A program made the translations under genes and the position numbers. Positions 8,208 to 16,573 of a stretch of 34,072 nucleotides of DNA are shown in pieces. Source of the stretch: Prosthecobacter debontii (GTDB lineage: Bacteria; Verrucomicrobiota; Verrucomicrobiia; Chthoniobacterales; Chthoniobacteraceae); contig CAMAUI010000046.1 in assembly GCA_945861385.1 (NCBI GenBank), forward strand, positions 1 to 34,072. Reading direction: 5' to 3'. The notes beneath the pieces are model-generated. The model saw only the letters and a list, made by a program, of their open reading frames with translations, had not been told where the DNA came from and made no database searches. Position 1 is the stretch's first letter, and each line of letters begins with the position of its first letter.

Positions 8208-8597
8208 ATGAACGCCGATCTTCTTCGCTGGAACCTCATCTTCGCATGGGCCTGGATCCTTCTCGGTTTCTTTTCCGGGATGCTTATGGGCCTCGCATTT
8301 CATCGCGAGGACTGGCTCGGCGGCTACGGCTCGTGGCCGCGGCGGCTGTACCGGCTCGGGCATATTTCGTTCTTCGGCCTCGGCATGGCGAACCTCCTGT
8401 TCTTCGCCACGGTCCGCTCGCTGCCGGCTGCGCCCGCCCTGTTAAACACAGCATCCGTCGCCTTCCTCATCGGCGGCGTGACCATGCCCGTCTGCTGCGC
8501 GATCTGCGCAAACTTCCGCGCAGCGCGGCACCTGTTCGCCATCCCGGTGATCAGCCTGCTCGTCGCGGGCGTGACCACATTCATCGCCATCCTATGA
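8208..8597 (+). CDS. Small four-helix membrane protein
   Basis: This 129-residue protein has four predicted transmembrane helices at about 10-31, 51-69, 80-101 and 107-128, with no signal peptide and no family I recognise. Cys96, Cys97 and Cys100 sit together near the third helix (PVCCAIC). Its TGA overlaps the ATG of the radical SAM gene by four bases (ATGA), which implies translational coupling and perhaps a joint job, for example handling a membrane-bound substrate or product. The ATG at 8208 is chosen because it immediately precedes the first hydrophobic helix; an upstream in-frame ATG at 8124 would overlap the divergent regulator's start region. Confidence 0.7.
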   Translation: MNADLLRWNLIFAWAWILLGFFSGMLMGLAFHREDWLGGYGSWPRRLYRLGHISFFGLGMANLLFFATVRSLPAAPALLNTASVAFLIGGVTMPVCCAICANFRAARHLFAIPVISLLVAGVTTFIAIL

Positions 8598-9946
8598 AAA
8601 GCAAACGCATCGGCTTCATCGCCATGAGCGGAGTCCGGGCGCAAAATCCCGAACTCCTCGCCGCGGGTCTTACGCTCCCCGGCTTCATCGAGCGCAGCAA
8701 AGTCATCGCCTCGCTTCCCAGCCTCTCGCTGCTCACGCTCGCCGGACTTACGCCAGACCGTTTTGAAATCGAATACCGCGAGATTGCCGACCTCCGCGCC
8801 GCAGGGGAACTGCCCGACGACTACGACCTCGTCGCCATCACGTCGCTCTCCGCGCAGATTTTCGACGCCTACGCCGTCGCCGACCGGTACCGCGCGCTGG
8901 GGATTCCCGTCATCATGGGAGGGCTGCACGTCACGAGCGTGCCGGATGAGGCGCTCGAACACGCGAGCGCCATCGTCATCGGCGAAGGCGAGCCGCTCTG
9001 GCCGGTAGTCCTGGCCGATTTTGAGCGCGGCGCGCTCGAAAAAATCTACCGCAGCGAGCCGGCGGGACTCTTCGATTTGAAAGACGCGCCGATGCCGCGC
9101 TTCGATCTGCTCGACCCCGGAAAATACAACCGCATCACCGTGCAGACCAGCCGCGGGTGCCCGCACAAGTGCGAGTTTTGCGCGAGCAGCATCCTCCTCA
9201 CGCCGCGCTACAAGTTGAAGCCCGTCGAAAAAGTCATCGCCGAAATCCATGCCATCAAGCGGATCTGGCCGCGCCCCTTCATCGAGTTCGCGGATGACAA
9301 CAGTTTCGTCCATCGCGAGCATTACAAAACCCTCCTTCGCGCCCTTGTGCGCGAGAACCTCCGCTGGTTCACCGAGGCCGACATCCGCGTTGCCGAGGAC
9401 GGCGATCTCCTCGCCCTCATGCGAGACGCCGGTTGTCAGCAAGTTCTCATCGGCCTCGAAAGCCCGCGTCAGGCGAGCCTCGACGGCATCGAGACCGCCA
9501 CAAACTGGAAGCACCGGCGGCACGACCAATACCTTGCCGCCATCGAGCGCATCCAGGATCACGGCATCACCGTGAACGGATGTTTCATCCTCGGCCTCGA
9601 CGGGGATGGTCCCGGGGTTTTCGAGGAGGTCCTCCGTTTCGTCCGTGAGAGCGGCCTCTACGAAGTGCAGACAACCTTCTTCACTGCATTCCCCGGAACG
9701 CCGCTCTACCGCAGGCTGAAAGCCGAGGGTCGCATCCTGCGCGACCGCGCGTGGGATCTTTGCACGCTGTTCGACATCAACTTTCAGCCCGCGAAAATGA
9801 GCGTCGCCGAATTGCAAAGCGGCTTCATGGGGCTGGTGAAGCAACTCTACTCCGCGTCTGAAACCGCGGCGCGCCGGAGCAACTTCAAGCGCCGCTTGCG
9901 CGAGCGCCGTCACGCCGGGAGACGCGAATTCCCTGCGGCTGCGTGA
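8594..9946 (+). CDS. B12-binding domain radical SAM protein
   Basis: This is a 450-residue class B (cobalamin-dependent) radical SAM enzyme. The N-terminal half resembles the B12-binding fold (DLVAITSLSAQI at 78-90, IMGGLHVTSVPDEAL at 107-121, VIGEGEP at 128-134). The radical SAM core has the cluster motif CPHKCEFC (Cys189, Cys193, Cys196), then EFADDNSF and QVLIGLESP, with GCFILGLDGD later. Relatives methylate unreactive carbons or rearrange lipids, hopanoids and tetrapyrroles. The true substrate is not evident. It is coupled by a 4-bp overlap to the four-helix membrane protein, which fits a hydrophobic or membrane-associated substrate. The C-terminus ends in a basic Arg-rich tail. Confidence 0.88.
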   Translation: MKSKRIGFIAMSGVRAQNPELLAAGLTLPGFIERSKVIASLPSLSLLTLAGLTPDRFEIEYREIADLRAAGELPDDYDLVAITSLSAQIFDAYAVADRYRALGIPVIMGGLHVTSVPDEALEHASAIVIGEGEPLWPVVLADFERGALEKIYRSEPAGLFDLKDAPMPRFDLLDPGKYNRITVQTSRGCPHKCEFCASSILLTPRYKLKPVEKVIAEIHAIKRIWPRPFIEFADDNSFVHREHYKTLLRALVRENLRWFTEADIRVAEDGDLLALMRDAGCQQVLIGLESPRQASLDGIETATNWKHRRHDQYLAAIERIQDHGITVNGCFILGLDGDGPGVFEEVLRFVRESGLYEVQTTFFTAFPGTPLYRRLKAEGRILRDRAWDLCTLFDINFQPAKMSVAELQSGFMGLVKQLYSASETAARRSNFKRRLRERRHAGRREFPAAA

Positions 9947-10243
9947 TCGGCGCTGCTCCCCCGCTTGTCCCGGCATGCCCAAAGTTCCGAAGCGCTGACC
10001 GGACTCGGGGACTGCTCCGGGCACGCTTTCTGCGAACGCAGGTCTCACCAGCCCGCTAAACCATGTCCTCATTCCAGCGTCGCAAGATGCACGAATGGGC
10101 GCATGACGAAGCATCCGGCTGAAGATTTGTTGGTTGTTGGTTGGGAAAAAGGCGGGCGGAACTCATCCGGGTTCCGTCCGCCTTAACTTTCCCGCGATTC
10201 GCTTGCGGCATGCTCTCCGGCTGGTAGCCTGCCCCGCTCTTTC
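9947..10243. other. Intergenic region with one strong hairpin
   Basis: About 297 bases separate the radical SAM gene from the metallo-hydrolase gene. Apart from the hairpin at 10149-10184 I see no convincing gene. The 73-codon open frame at 9965-10186 has an unlikely composition and reads through both arms of the hairpin, so I treat it as spurious. Confidence 0.6.
10149..10184. terminator. Terminator-like hairpin, 14-bp stem
   Basis: AAGGCGGGCGGAAC pairs with GTTCCGTCCGCCTT (one G-U wobble) around an 8-base loop. On the plus strand it is followed by AACTTT, a weak T tract. On the minus strand the stem is followed by TTTTTCCC. Its position suits termination after the radical SAM gene, possibly in both directions. 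Confidence 0.65.
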
Positions 10244-11023
10244 ATGGTGGATTTTTCGCTGACTTTCCTCGGCACCGGGACCTCGCAGGGCATCCCGATG
10301 CTCACTTGCGACTGCCCGGTCTGCACATCGCCGGATCCGCGCGACAATCGCTCACGCGCCTCGCTTTATATCGAGACGCCGGAGTGTGCGTTCGTCGTGG
10401 ATACGGGCCCGGACTTCCGGAATCAGGCGCTGCGCGAACGGATCCGGCGGGTGGATGCCGTGGTGTTCACGCACGCGCACACGGATCACATCATGGGCTT
10501 CGACGACATCCGCGCATTCTGCCACGGCGGAAAGGAGATGCCCGTTTACGGCTCGGCGGAGACACTCACGCTGGTCGAGCGCGCGTTCTCATTCGCCTTC
10601 GATGGCAGCAACCGCTTCCCCGGCTACCTGCACCCGCGCAGCCACGCGGTGGATGCGCCTTTCCAGCTCGGCCAGACGCTCCTCACGCCGCTCCCCGTGC
10701 CGCACGGACGCATGACGACCTGCGGTTTCCTCTTCACGCGCGGCGGGCGGAAAATCGCCGCGTATCTCTGCGACTGCAAGGCTGTCCCGGATGCCGTGCG
10801 CGATCAGATCGCCGGGGTGGAGACGCTCATCCTCGACGCTCTGCGCCACCGGGAGCACCCCACGCACATGAACGTCGCGGAGGCGCTCGCGGTCCACGAG
10901 GCCGTGCAGCCGCGCATGACGTGGTTCACCCACCTGTGCCACGATCTCGGCCACGCGGAGACCGAGGCCGCCCTTCCCCAAAATGTCCGCATCGCCTACG
11001 ACGGGCTCAAGCTCCAGCAATGA
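10244..11023 (+). CDS. MBL-fold metallo-hydrolase (PhnP-like)
   Basis: This is a 259-residue metallo-beta-lactamase-fold hydrolase. The N-terminus FLGTGTSQGIPMLTCDCPVC resembles PhnP-type cyclic phosphodiesterases, with a Cys cluster (C22, C24, C27) that in PhnP binds an extra zinc. The core metal motif is THAHTDH, giving His77, His79, Asp81 and His82; further ligands are likely in VPHGRMTTCG, LCDCKAVPD and LILDALRHREHPTH. Such proteins often act on phosphodiesters, and many Verrucomicrobia and Bacteroidetes carry one as a housekeeping hydrolase of uncertain substrate. The ATG at 10244 lies just upstream of the conserved N-terminus. Its TGA overlaps the next gene's ATG by four bases. Confidence 0.88.
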   Translation: MVDFSLTFLGTGTSQGIPMLTCDCPVCTSPDPRDNRSRASLYIETPECAFVVDTGPDFRNQALRERIRRVDAVVFTHAHTDHIMGFDDIRAFCHGGKEMPVYGSAETLTLVERAFSFAFDGSNRFPGYLHPRSHAVDAPFQLGQTLLTPLPVPHGRMTTCGFLFTRGGRKIAAYLCDCKAVPDAVRDQIAGVETLILDALRHREHPTHMNVAEALAVHEAVQPRMTWFTHLCHDLGHAETEAALPQNVRIAYDGLKLQQ

Positions 11024-12636
11024 CCACCACGCTCTCACGCATCATCACCGCCATCCTCCTCGTCGCAACCGCGGTCGCCCAGGACGATCCGAACGCCGCG
11101 CCGCTTCCCGCTGCAAGACCGCGCCCCCGCCTCGCCGCGGATCTCGCGGCGCAAACCGTGGTTCTTTACAACGAGAACGACCTCGATTCCGTTGCGCTTG
11201 CCGGATTCTACCAGGAAAAACGGGACATCCCCGTGCTGAATCTCGTGGGTGTGAAAGTGCCGCCGGGCGAGGAGATCAGCCGCGATGACTACGACCGGAC
11301 CATCGCCGAGCCACTCAGGAAAATATTCGTCCAGCGCGGCTGGTGGAGGGTCCGCAAGGACGATGATCCCGCCGGCCGCGTGCTCGAGACGAAAATCCGC
11401 TTCGTCGCCGTCATGCGCGGCATCCCGCTTAAAATCAAGAGTTGCGGTCCTTACGAGGGAGATGTGCCAGACGGTGAACCCGAGGCGATTTTCATCCGCA
11501 ACGAATGCGCGCTCGACTCCGAACTCGCCCTGCTCGGCCTTTGGTCACGCCGCATTTCCGGCATCCTCGCCAATCCCTACTACCGCGACGACAAGGTCAT
11601 CCAGGACACGGAACTCACCAGCCAGCTTCTCGTCTGCCGCCTTGATGCGCCGACGCCCGCCATCGTCCGCCGGATGATCGAGGACACCATCGCGACCGAA
11701 AAGACCGGCCTCCGCGGGCTTGCCTACGTGGATGCGCGCGGGCTGAAGGCCGGCCCGCTGGCCGATGGCGACCGCTGGCTGGAAAAAGTCGCGGCTGACT
11801 TCCGCGAAAACGGAATCCCCGTGATCCTCGACAACGGCCCCGCGCTTTTCCCCGCACCGTACCCGATGCGCCACCCCGCGCTCTATTTCGGCTGGTACAA
11901 CGAAAAAGTCGCGGGACCATTTGCGAGCAAGACATTCAAATTCCCCGCCGGCGCAGTGGCGGTGCATCTGCATTCGTTCAGCGCGAGCACCCTGCGCGGG
12001 ACCGAGCGGGGGTGGTGCGGGCCGATGCTGGCGTCCGGCGCGTGCGCGACGATCGGCAACACCTACGAGCCCTATCTGGGCCTCACCTCGCACCTTAATG
12101 TCTTCTCCCAGCGACTGCGCGAGGGTTTCACTTTCGCCGAGGCAACCACCATGTCGCAACGATTTCTCTCGTGGATGACCACGTGCGTCGGCGATCCGCT
12201 CTACAGGCCTTTCGCCGCGATTTCCTCCGGAAAACCGGACCTCGAGAACGAGTGGGACGCCTACCGCGCCGGGGTGCGGACGTGGTTGAAAGTCGGACGC
12301 GAATCCGGCATCTCGGAACTCAACGCGGCCGCGAAACGCCTGAAGAGCGGCATCATTTTCGAGGGCCTCGGCCTGCTCTACCTCGCCGGCGACAATCCCG
12401 GCCCCGCCATCTCCATTTTCAAGCAGGCGCGCGAAGCCTTTGCCAACCCCGATGACCGCGTCCGCGTTGCAATCCACGAATACGGCGCGATCCGCCAGGC
12501 GAAAGGTCCCGCCGAGGCAAAGAGTTTCCTCCACGCGCAAATCGCGGAACACAAGTCCGCCAACTCACTCGAAATCCTGACGCTGCTCGAGGCTGACGAG
12601 GCCAGACCCAAGCCGCCCATCGAAAAGAAACCGTGA
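11020..12636 (+). CDS. TIGR03790-type exported protein of unknown function
   Basis: This 538-residue protein has an N-terminal signal peptide (TLSRIITAILLVATAVAQ), so it should be exported. The following sequence, with VVLYNENDLDSVALAGFYQ, YFGWYNEKVAGPF and HLHSFSASTLRG, matches my recollection of the TIGR03790 family, which is common in Verrucomicrobia, Planctomycetes and Acidobacteria and has no assigned activity. The C-terminal about 140 residues look helical and TPR-like (AGDNPGPAISIFKQAREAF). The start is the ATG at 11020, inside the metallo-hydrolase stop codon, which shows tight coupling of the two genes. A hydrolase or peptidase-like role has been suspected for such folds, but nothing in this sequence proves it. 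Confidence 0.8.
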   Translation: MTTTLSRIITAILLVATAVAQDDPNAAPLPAARPRPRLAADLAAQTVVLYNENDLDSVALAGFYQEKRDIPVLNLVGVKVPPGEEISRDDYDRTIAEPLRKIFVQRGWWRVRKDDDPAGRVLETKIRFVAVMRGIPLKIKSCGPYEGDVPDGEPEAIFIRNECALDSELALLGLWSRRISGILANPYYRDDKVIQDTELTSQLLVCRLDAPTPAIVRRMIEDTIATEKTGLRGLAYVDARGLKAGPLADGDRWLEKVAADFRENGIPVILDNGPALFPAPYPMRHPALYFGWYNEKVAGPFASKTFKFPAGAVAVHLHSFSASTLRGTERGWCGPMLASGACATIGNTYEPYLGLTSHLNVFSQRLREGFTFAEATTMSQRFLSWMTTCVGDPLYRPFAAISSGKPDLENEWDAYRAGVRTWLKVGRESGISELNAAAKRLKSGIIFEGLGLLYLAGDNPGPAISIFKQAREAFANPDDRVRVAIHEYGAIRQAKGPAEAKSFLHAQIAEHKSANSLEILTLLEADEARPKPPIEKKP

Positions 12637-12649
12637 CCTCGCCACGGTG

Positions 12650-13300
12650 TCAGACGTGCTGGATCACGTCCGCCGCCGCATAGCGCACCTTCGGCAGCTT
12701 CGCGTACTTGTCATCCGCCGCGCGGTATCCCGCCGCGCACGCGACGACCGTCGTGAAGTCTGTTCCCTCCAGCCCGAGAATCCTGTCGTATTGATCCGGC
12801 AAGATTCCCTCCATCGGGCACGCATCAACGCCGAGCACCGCGCAAGAAGTCATGAAATTCCCGAGCGCGATGTACACCTGCCGGATCGCCCATTCCTTCG
12901 CCCAGCCTTCCTTCGCGGCCTTCGCCGCAAAGCCTGCCATCATCCCACGATACCCCGCGAGGTCGGCCCTCGCACCACCGCGCGCCGCCACGATGCTGTC
13001 GAGGAAACGGTCAATCTCCACTTCATCGAGACTCCTTCGCGCGGCAAATACCACATGATGCGAGCAGTCCGCGGGCTGCGACTGGTTCCACGACGACGCC
13101 ACGAGTGATTTCTTCACCGCCGGGTCGCTCACCACGACGAACTTCCACGGCTGAAGCCCGAAAGAAGACGGCGTGAGCACAAGCGCCCGCTCGATCGCCG
13201 CCCAAATCTCGCCGGGGATTTTCCTCGCCGCATCGAATTGCTTCGTGGCGTAACGCCAGCTCAGTTGTTCCAGGAGTGCCGTCGTCGTAATGGTGTTCAT
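12650..13300 (-). CDS. Nitroreductase-family NAD(P)H-dependent flavin oxidoreductase
   Basis: This 216-residue nitroreductase-fold protein is similar in layout to NfsB-type enzymes that use FMN and NAD(P)H to reduce nitro compounds, quinones or other electrophiles. Visible signatures are RYATKQFD at residues 16-23 (FMN phosphate contact), LTPSSFGLQPWKFVVV at 42-57, the central helix region with AIRQVYIALGNFMTSCAVLGVDACPMEG, and a C-terminal GY/KLPKVR segment. Length and motif order are normal. It is cytosolic with no signal. A possible small ORF and an RNA methyltransferase lie upstream on the same strand; no functional link between them is obvious. Confidence 0.88.
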   Translation of the reverse strand: MNTITTTALLEQLSWRYATKQFDAARKIPGEIWAAIERALVLTPSSFGLQPWKFVVVSDPAVKKSLVASSWNQSQPADCSHHVVFAARRSLDEVEIDRFLDSIVAARGGARADLAGYRGMMAGFAAKAAKEGWAKEWAIRQVYIALGNFMTSCAVLGVDACPMEGILPDQYDRILGLEGTDFTTVVACAAGYRAADDKYAKLPKVRYAAADVIQHV

Positions 13301-13309
13301 CGGCTTCCA

Positions 13310-13507
13310 TTACGCACCAGCACGCACGATGGACGAGCCGAAAACCGCGAAGCCCTCGAGGAGGATGTTTCCACGCATCGAATACGGGATGGATGGAATC
13401 AGCCAGCGCACTTGGGTGGACAAGTCGGGCAGGGCTGGATCGCGGAACGGCTCGGGATGGGCAGCGTGGCAAACGTGATCCACGCGAATCCGGCGGGACA
13501 AAGCCAT
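13310..13507 (-). CDS. Possible 65-residue hypothetical protein
   Basis: A 65-codon frame starts at ATG 13507 with GAGG six bases upstream, ends nine bases before the nitroreductase start, and has about 70 % GC at third positions. The peptide contains MALSRRIRVDHVCHAAHP and LIPSIPYSMRGNILLEG and has no family I recognise. The frame stays open upstream to 13633 without a better start. It fills the only gap in this minus-strand run, so it is either a small real gene or non-coding spacer. Confidence 0.3.
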   Translation of the reverse strand: MALSRRIRVDHVCHAAHPEPFRDPALPDLSTQVRWLIPSIPYSMRGNILLEGFAVFGSSIVRAGA

Positions 13508-13574
13508 TTTCGCCTCGATCACAATCGTCGCGCCCCGATTGACTTCGCATTGAAAGCGGGGCTTGCGGGCAGCG

Positions 13575-14468
13575 TCAGCGGGCAGCTTTCGAAATCCACC
13601 GGCAGAAACTCCCACTCGGCACAGGAAGCACATCGGCCTCGCCGCGCAGCAGCATTTCGCCGTGTTCGAGCGCGCCGCTTTTTCCGAACGCCTGCTGCAA
13701 AAGATGGTGCAGCGAAATGGGAGTCAGCTCGGGAGTGTGGCAGGAAATCAACACGCCCGCCGGCTCGGCGGATAACAACCGCGCGAGGAGTGAGAGCAAA
13801 TCCGGCAGATGGTTTTCGATTTTGAAAATTTCGCCCTTCGCGCCGCGCCCATAGCTCGGCGGATCGAGGATGAGCAGGTCGTAGCGCTGACCGCGACGCA
13901 GTTCGCGTTCGAGGAATTTCGCCACGTCGTCCACGATCCAGCGGACGGGCTTTTCCTGAAGTCCGTTCAACGCGGCATTTTTGCGCGCCCACTCGACCAT
14001 TCCTTTCGAAGCATCCACATGGCAGACTTCCGCGCCAGCGCACGCAGCGGCGAGAGTGCTGCCACCGGAGTAGGCGAAAAGATTTAGCACCCGCGCCGGG
14101 CGTCCGTGGCGTTTATAAAAAGCAGCGCAGTCCTCCGCGATGCGCCGCCATTGGTCGCGCTGCTCGGGGAAAATCCCGAGATGCCCGAAATCCGTCGAGC
14201 TAAGCTGAAATTTTACACCCTCCACCGCGATGATCCATGTCGCCGGCAAACGCTCGCGACCTTCCCAGCGATTGCCATTTTCGCGTGAGAAAGTCGCCGT
14301 CGCCGCACGCCACACGCCGGGCTGCGAAGCCTGCCACACCGCCTGCGCGCAAGGACGCGCAAGCACGATGTCGCCGAAGCGTTCGAGTTTCTGAAACCCG
14401 CCGCTGTCGAGAAGCTGATAATCGGAGTCGTGCTGTGCGATACGTCCTTCATGCCAGAACCACCGCAT
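13575..14468 (-). CDS. RlmI/RlmK-like class I SAM methyltransferase
   Basis: This 297-residue methyltransferase resembles the 23S rRNA m5C1962 methyltransferase group. SAM motif I is VLNLFAYSGGST at 127-138, followed by VDASKGMVEWARKNAALNG at 151-169, and motif IV is LILDPPSYGRG at 199-209, the DPPSY form typical of RlmI/RlmK-like enzymes. The N-terminal about 100 residues (LLDSGGFQKLERFGD, GHLGIFPEQR) are characteristic of the shorter Verrucomicrobia/alphaproteobacterial form that lacks a PUA domain. The likely substrate is rRNA, inferred from the family. The start is ATG 14468; a few residues before LLDSG may not be native. Confidence 0.85.
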   Translation of the reverse strand: MRWFWHEGRIAQHDSDYQLLDSGGFQKLERFGDIVLARPCAQAVWQASQPGVWRAATATFSRENGNRWEGRERLPATWIIAVEGVKFQLSSTDFGHLGIFPEQRDQWRRIAEDCAAFYKRHGRPARVLNLFAYSGGSTLAAACAGAEVCHVDASKGMVEWARKNAALNGLQEKPVRWIVDDVAKFLERELRRGQRYDLLILDPPSYGRGAKGEIFKIENHLPDLLSLLARLLSAEPAGVLISCHTPELTPISLHHLLQQAFGKSGALEHGEMLLRGEADVLPVPSGSFCRWISKAAR

Positions 14469-14503
14469 CGGGCAAGCTTCGCCGCAGTCGCAGTTGCTCC
14501 GCG

Positions 14504-16393
14504 CTATGCCGCCACCGCCACCTCGCGCACGCGGAAGTCGAAGGTCGAGCCGAGGGCGAAGCCGGTGAGGTTGTTGCTCGCGCCGGCGGTCAGCGGGATG
14601 GTGGTGCCGCTGACGCTGAGAGCTGTCACTTTCTGCGCAACGATACCGAAGCGGTCCATGCCGCCCACGGTGCCGCGGGCGTGGCCGGTGATGACCAGCG
14701 AGGCGATACTGCTCACGATGGAGTTGCCCCCGCTGATGACCACATCATCGGTGGTGCCCCACTTGTCGTCGTTTCCAGCGGTCACGCCGGCGACAAGATT
14801 GCTCGCGATCCAGTGCGTGCCCACCTTCACTTTGCCGATATGCACGTTGGCATTCACGGCGGACCCCTCCGTGTCGTAGCCGGCGAGGATGGAGGAATGA
14901 GAGACGCGGCCGCCGACGGTGATGGCTCCGATGGTCTGTGCGGCGACGTCGTCGGCGGGGGCATCCGTGCCGCGTGCGCTGACGGTGCTGCCATCGAGCC
15001 GACGGCCAACACCGAGCTTGGCGAGATCGCCATTTGTCCTGATGTAGCTGTTCAGCAAACTGCCCGTGATGCTAATACCACCGTTGATTTTCACACTGCC
15101 GGTCGTGGCCCCTGTGGCGATGCTGCCGAAGCCGTTGCTTTTGAGGTAGCAGTCGCGGACAGTGCCGTCGATGCTGAGTGTGGAGACGTTGCCTCCGACT
15201 TCGAGAGTTGAATCTTCCACGTCGCCATTGATTTTGATTCCGCCGAGGACTTTATAAGTGCCGGGGGTCGCGCCGGGCACGATGCTGCCCACCTCCTCGT
15301 CGATGATGAGCGTGGTGTCGAGCACGTCGCCATTCACTGTCAGCGCGGTGAGCGCGCCGGCGATTTGGAAGGTCGCGCCTTCGACGTTGCCGGTGATTTT
15401 CGCGGTGCCGAGGCTTGACGCATTCAGGGTGATGCCGGCCACGTCGCCGGAGATCGTCAGCAGGGGCAGTTCGCCAGTCACGTGGCTGACCGTGCTGTTG
15501 GAGGCGCCCCACTGCGTGCTCATGCCATACACGCCCATCGAGCTGACGGTGAATGATGTGGCCGAAGCCCCCGTGCCATCTCCCAGTTTCACCCGCCCCA
15601 GATCGCCCTTGAGGGAAAAGACGCCGAGGTCCACGCCGGTCGCGTCGAGGAAACCGAGGTTCACCAGCCCATCGCCGCCGAGGGTGACGCTGCGTTTGGC
15701 GGTGATCGTGATATTCGCCCCGTCAAACTCCTCATCGCTCAAGTCCAGCATGCTGAATCGCCCGCCAACGGTCACAGCCCCAAACTCCAAGAAGACTCTG
15801 AAGTTCGTCGTGTCGAAAGTGCCCGCCGTCGTCTTCACGGTCACGAGGTCGCCGTCCACATCGGTAAACGTGGCGGTCTTGAAGTCTGTGCTGAAAGTCG
15901 GGGTGACGTTCCTTATTCCGAAGACCACGTAGCTCGCCCCGGAGGCGTAGGCATTCCCCTCCGCATAACTAGCGCCGACGATGAGGTCATCGATCCCGTC
16001 GCCATTGATGTCGCCCGCTCCGCTCACCGAAATGCCGGAGTTGTCGTATTCCGATTCGCCGCTGATCTTGAAGCCGTTGGCGCCCGTGAGCCCCGAGAGA
16101 TCCACATTCGCCGCAAAGCCCGTGCTGCTCCCGAAGACCACGTAGCTCGCCCCGGAGTTGTTGCCATTCGCGTCCGCAGAACGAGCGCCGACGATGAGGT
16201 CATCGATCCCGTCGCCATTGATGTCGCCCGCTCCGCTCACCGAACGGCCGGAGTAGTCGTTGGCCGCTTCGCCGCTGATCTTGAAGCCGTTGTCGCCCGT
16301 GAGCCCCGAGAGATCCATGGTGACGACGGCGGCCGGCGCAATGCGACTTTCGAGGATTTCGATGGTGGAAGTGCGGGCAGTAGCGAGTTTCAT
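14504..16393 (-). CDS. LESRIAPA-motif surface protein with two FG-GAP repeats and beta-strand repeats
   Basis: This 629-residue, Gly/Thr/Val-rich protein is expected at or beyond the cell surface. The N-terminus reads TSTIEILESRIAPAAVV, sharing LE.RIAPA with the protein at 17773. Residues 27-97 and 98-160 are two FG-GAP-type repeats, each with the calcium-loop-like DINGDGIDDLIVGA. From TFTDVDGD (175-182) onward it is a series of short parallel-beta-like repeats (KGDLGRVKLGD, INGDVEDSTLEVGGNV, ITVGGRVSHSS), ending in a region (IASLVITGHARGT, DRFGIVAQKV) also found at the C-terminus of the 17773 protein. The hydrophobic stretch after LE.RIAPA is too short for a normal signal peptide. Adhesion or envelope function is inferred. 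Confidence 0.8.
   Translation of the reverse strand: MKLATARTSTIEILESRIAPAAVVTMDLSGLTGDNGFKISGEAANDYSGRSVSGAGDINGDGIDDLIVGARSADANGNNSGASYVVFGSSTGFAANVDLSGLTGANGFKISGESEYDNSGISVSGAGDINGDGIDDLIVGASYAEGNAYASGASYVVFGIRNVTPTFSTDFKTATFTDVDGDLVTVKTTAGTFDTTNFRVFLEFGAVTVGGRFSMLDLSDEEFDGANITITAKRSVTLGGDGLVNLGFLDATGVDLGVFSLKGDLGRVKLGDGTGASATSFTVSSMGVYGMSTQWGASNSTVSHVTGELPLLTISGDVAGITLNASSLGTAKITGNVEGATFQIAGALTALTVNGDVLDTTLIIDEEVGSIVPGATPGTYKVLGGIKINGDVEDSTLEVGGNVSTLSIDGTVRDCYLKSNGFGSIATGATTGSVKINGGISITGSLLNSYIRTNGDLAKLGVGRRLDGSTVSARGTDAPADDVAAQTIGAITVGGRVSHSSILAGYDTEGSAVNANVHIGKVKVGTHWIASNLVAGVTAGNDDKWGTTDDVVISGGNSIVSSIASLVITGHARGTVGGMDRFGIVAQKVTALSVSGTTIPLTAGASNNLTGFALGSTFDFRVREVAVAA
15893..16318. repeat. 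213-bp direct repeat encoding FG-GAP units
   Basis: Two adjacent 213-bp units (about 16106-16318 and 15893-16105) are nearly identical over long stretches, including the codons for GAGDINGDGIDDLIVGA and for GASYVVFG. Shared landmarks, such as ATGAGGTCATCGATCCC at 15981 and 16194, are exactly 213 bases apart. The similarity points to a recent in-frame duplication of one 71-residue FG-GAP module. Confidence 0.85.
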
Positions 16394-16573
16394 GGTATAA
16401 TTATTTGGTTAAAGATGAAGAATCCCGGAACAGCACCACGGCCAACAGCACAGCTATGCGATCCGATATGTATCGCCCTCATTACATCCAAGAACCCCCT
16501 CACGTTGTCACGCAAAAAAACCTGCTGTTTCCAAATTGTTATAAACCCACCGCCCGGCGGCGTGAGCCACGGG
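16394..16573. other. Intergenic region between two minus-strand genes
   Basis: This 180-bp spacer is AT-richer than its surroundings. Next to the TIGR03032 stop there is a GC-rich inverted repeat (around CCGCCCGGCGG, 16550-16561) followed on the minus strand by TTTATAA, which could be a weak terminator. Next to the surface-protein start is an AT-rich TATAATTATTTGG stretch (16396-16408) that may be part of its leader or promoter. Neither is certain. Confidence 0.3.

Noticed and set aside
8324..10114. 596-codon open frame on the minus strand opposite the radical SAM gene
   Set aside because: It mirrors the codon structure of the radical SAM gene, has no recognisable motif, and crosses the intergenic region.
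9965..10186. 73-codon open frame upstream of the metallo-hydrolase
   Set aside because: Its end reads through both arms of the 10149-10184 hairpin and no coding bias or ribosome-binding site is apparent.
13023..13550. 175-codon minus-strand frame overlapping the nitroreductase start
   Set aside because: It overlaps the nitroreductase coding region in another frame and has an Arg/Pro/Ser-rich composition without motifs.
16396..16408. TATAAT-containing stretch as a strong sigma-70 promoter
   Set aside because: The TATAAT reads on the plus strand, where no gene starts nearby, and no matching -35 is evident. It is probably just an AT-rich leader of the minus-strand gene.
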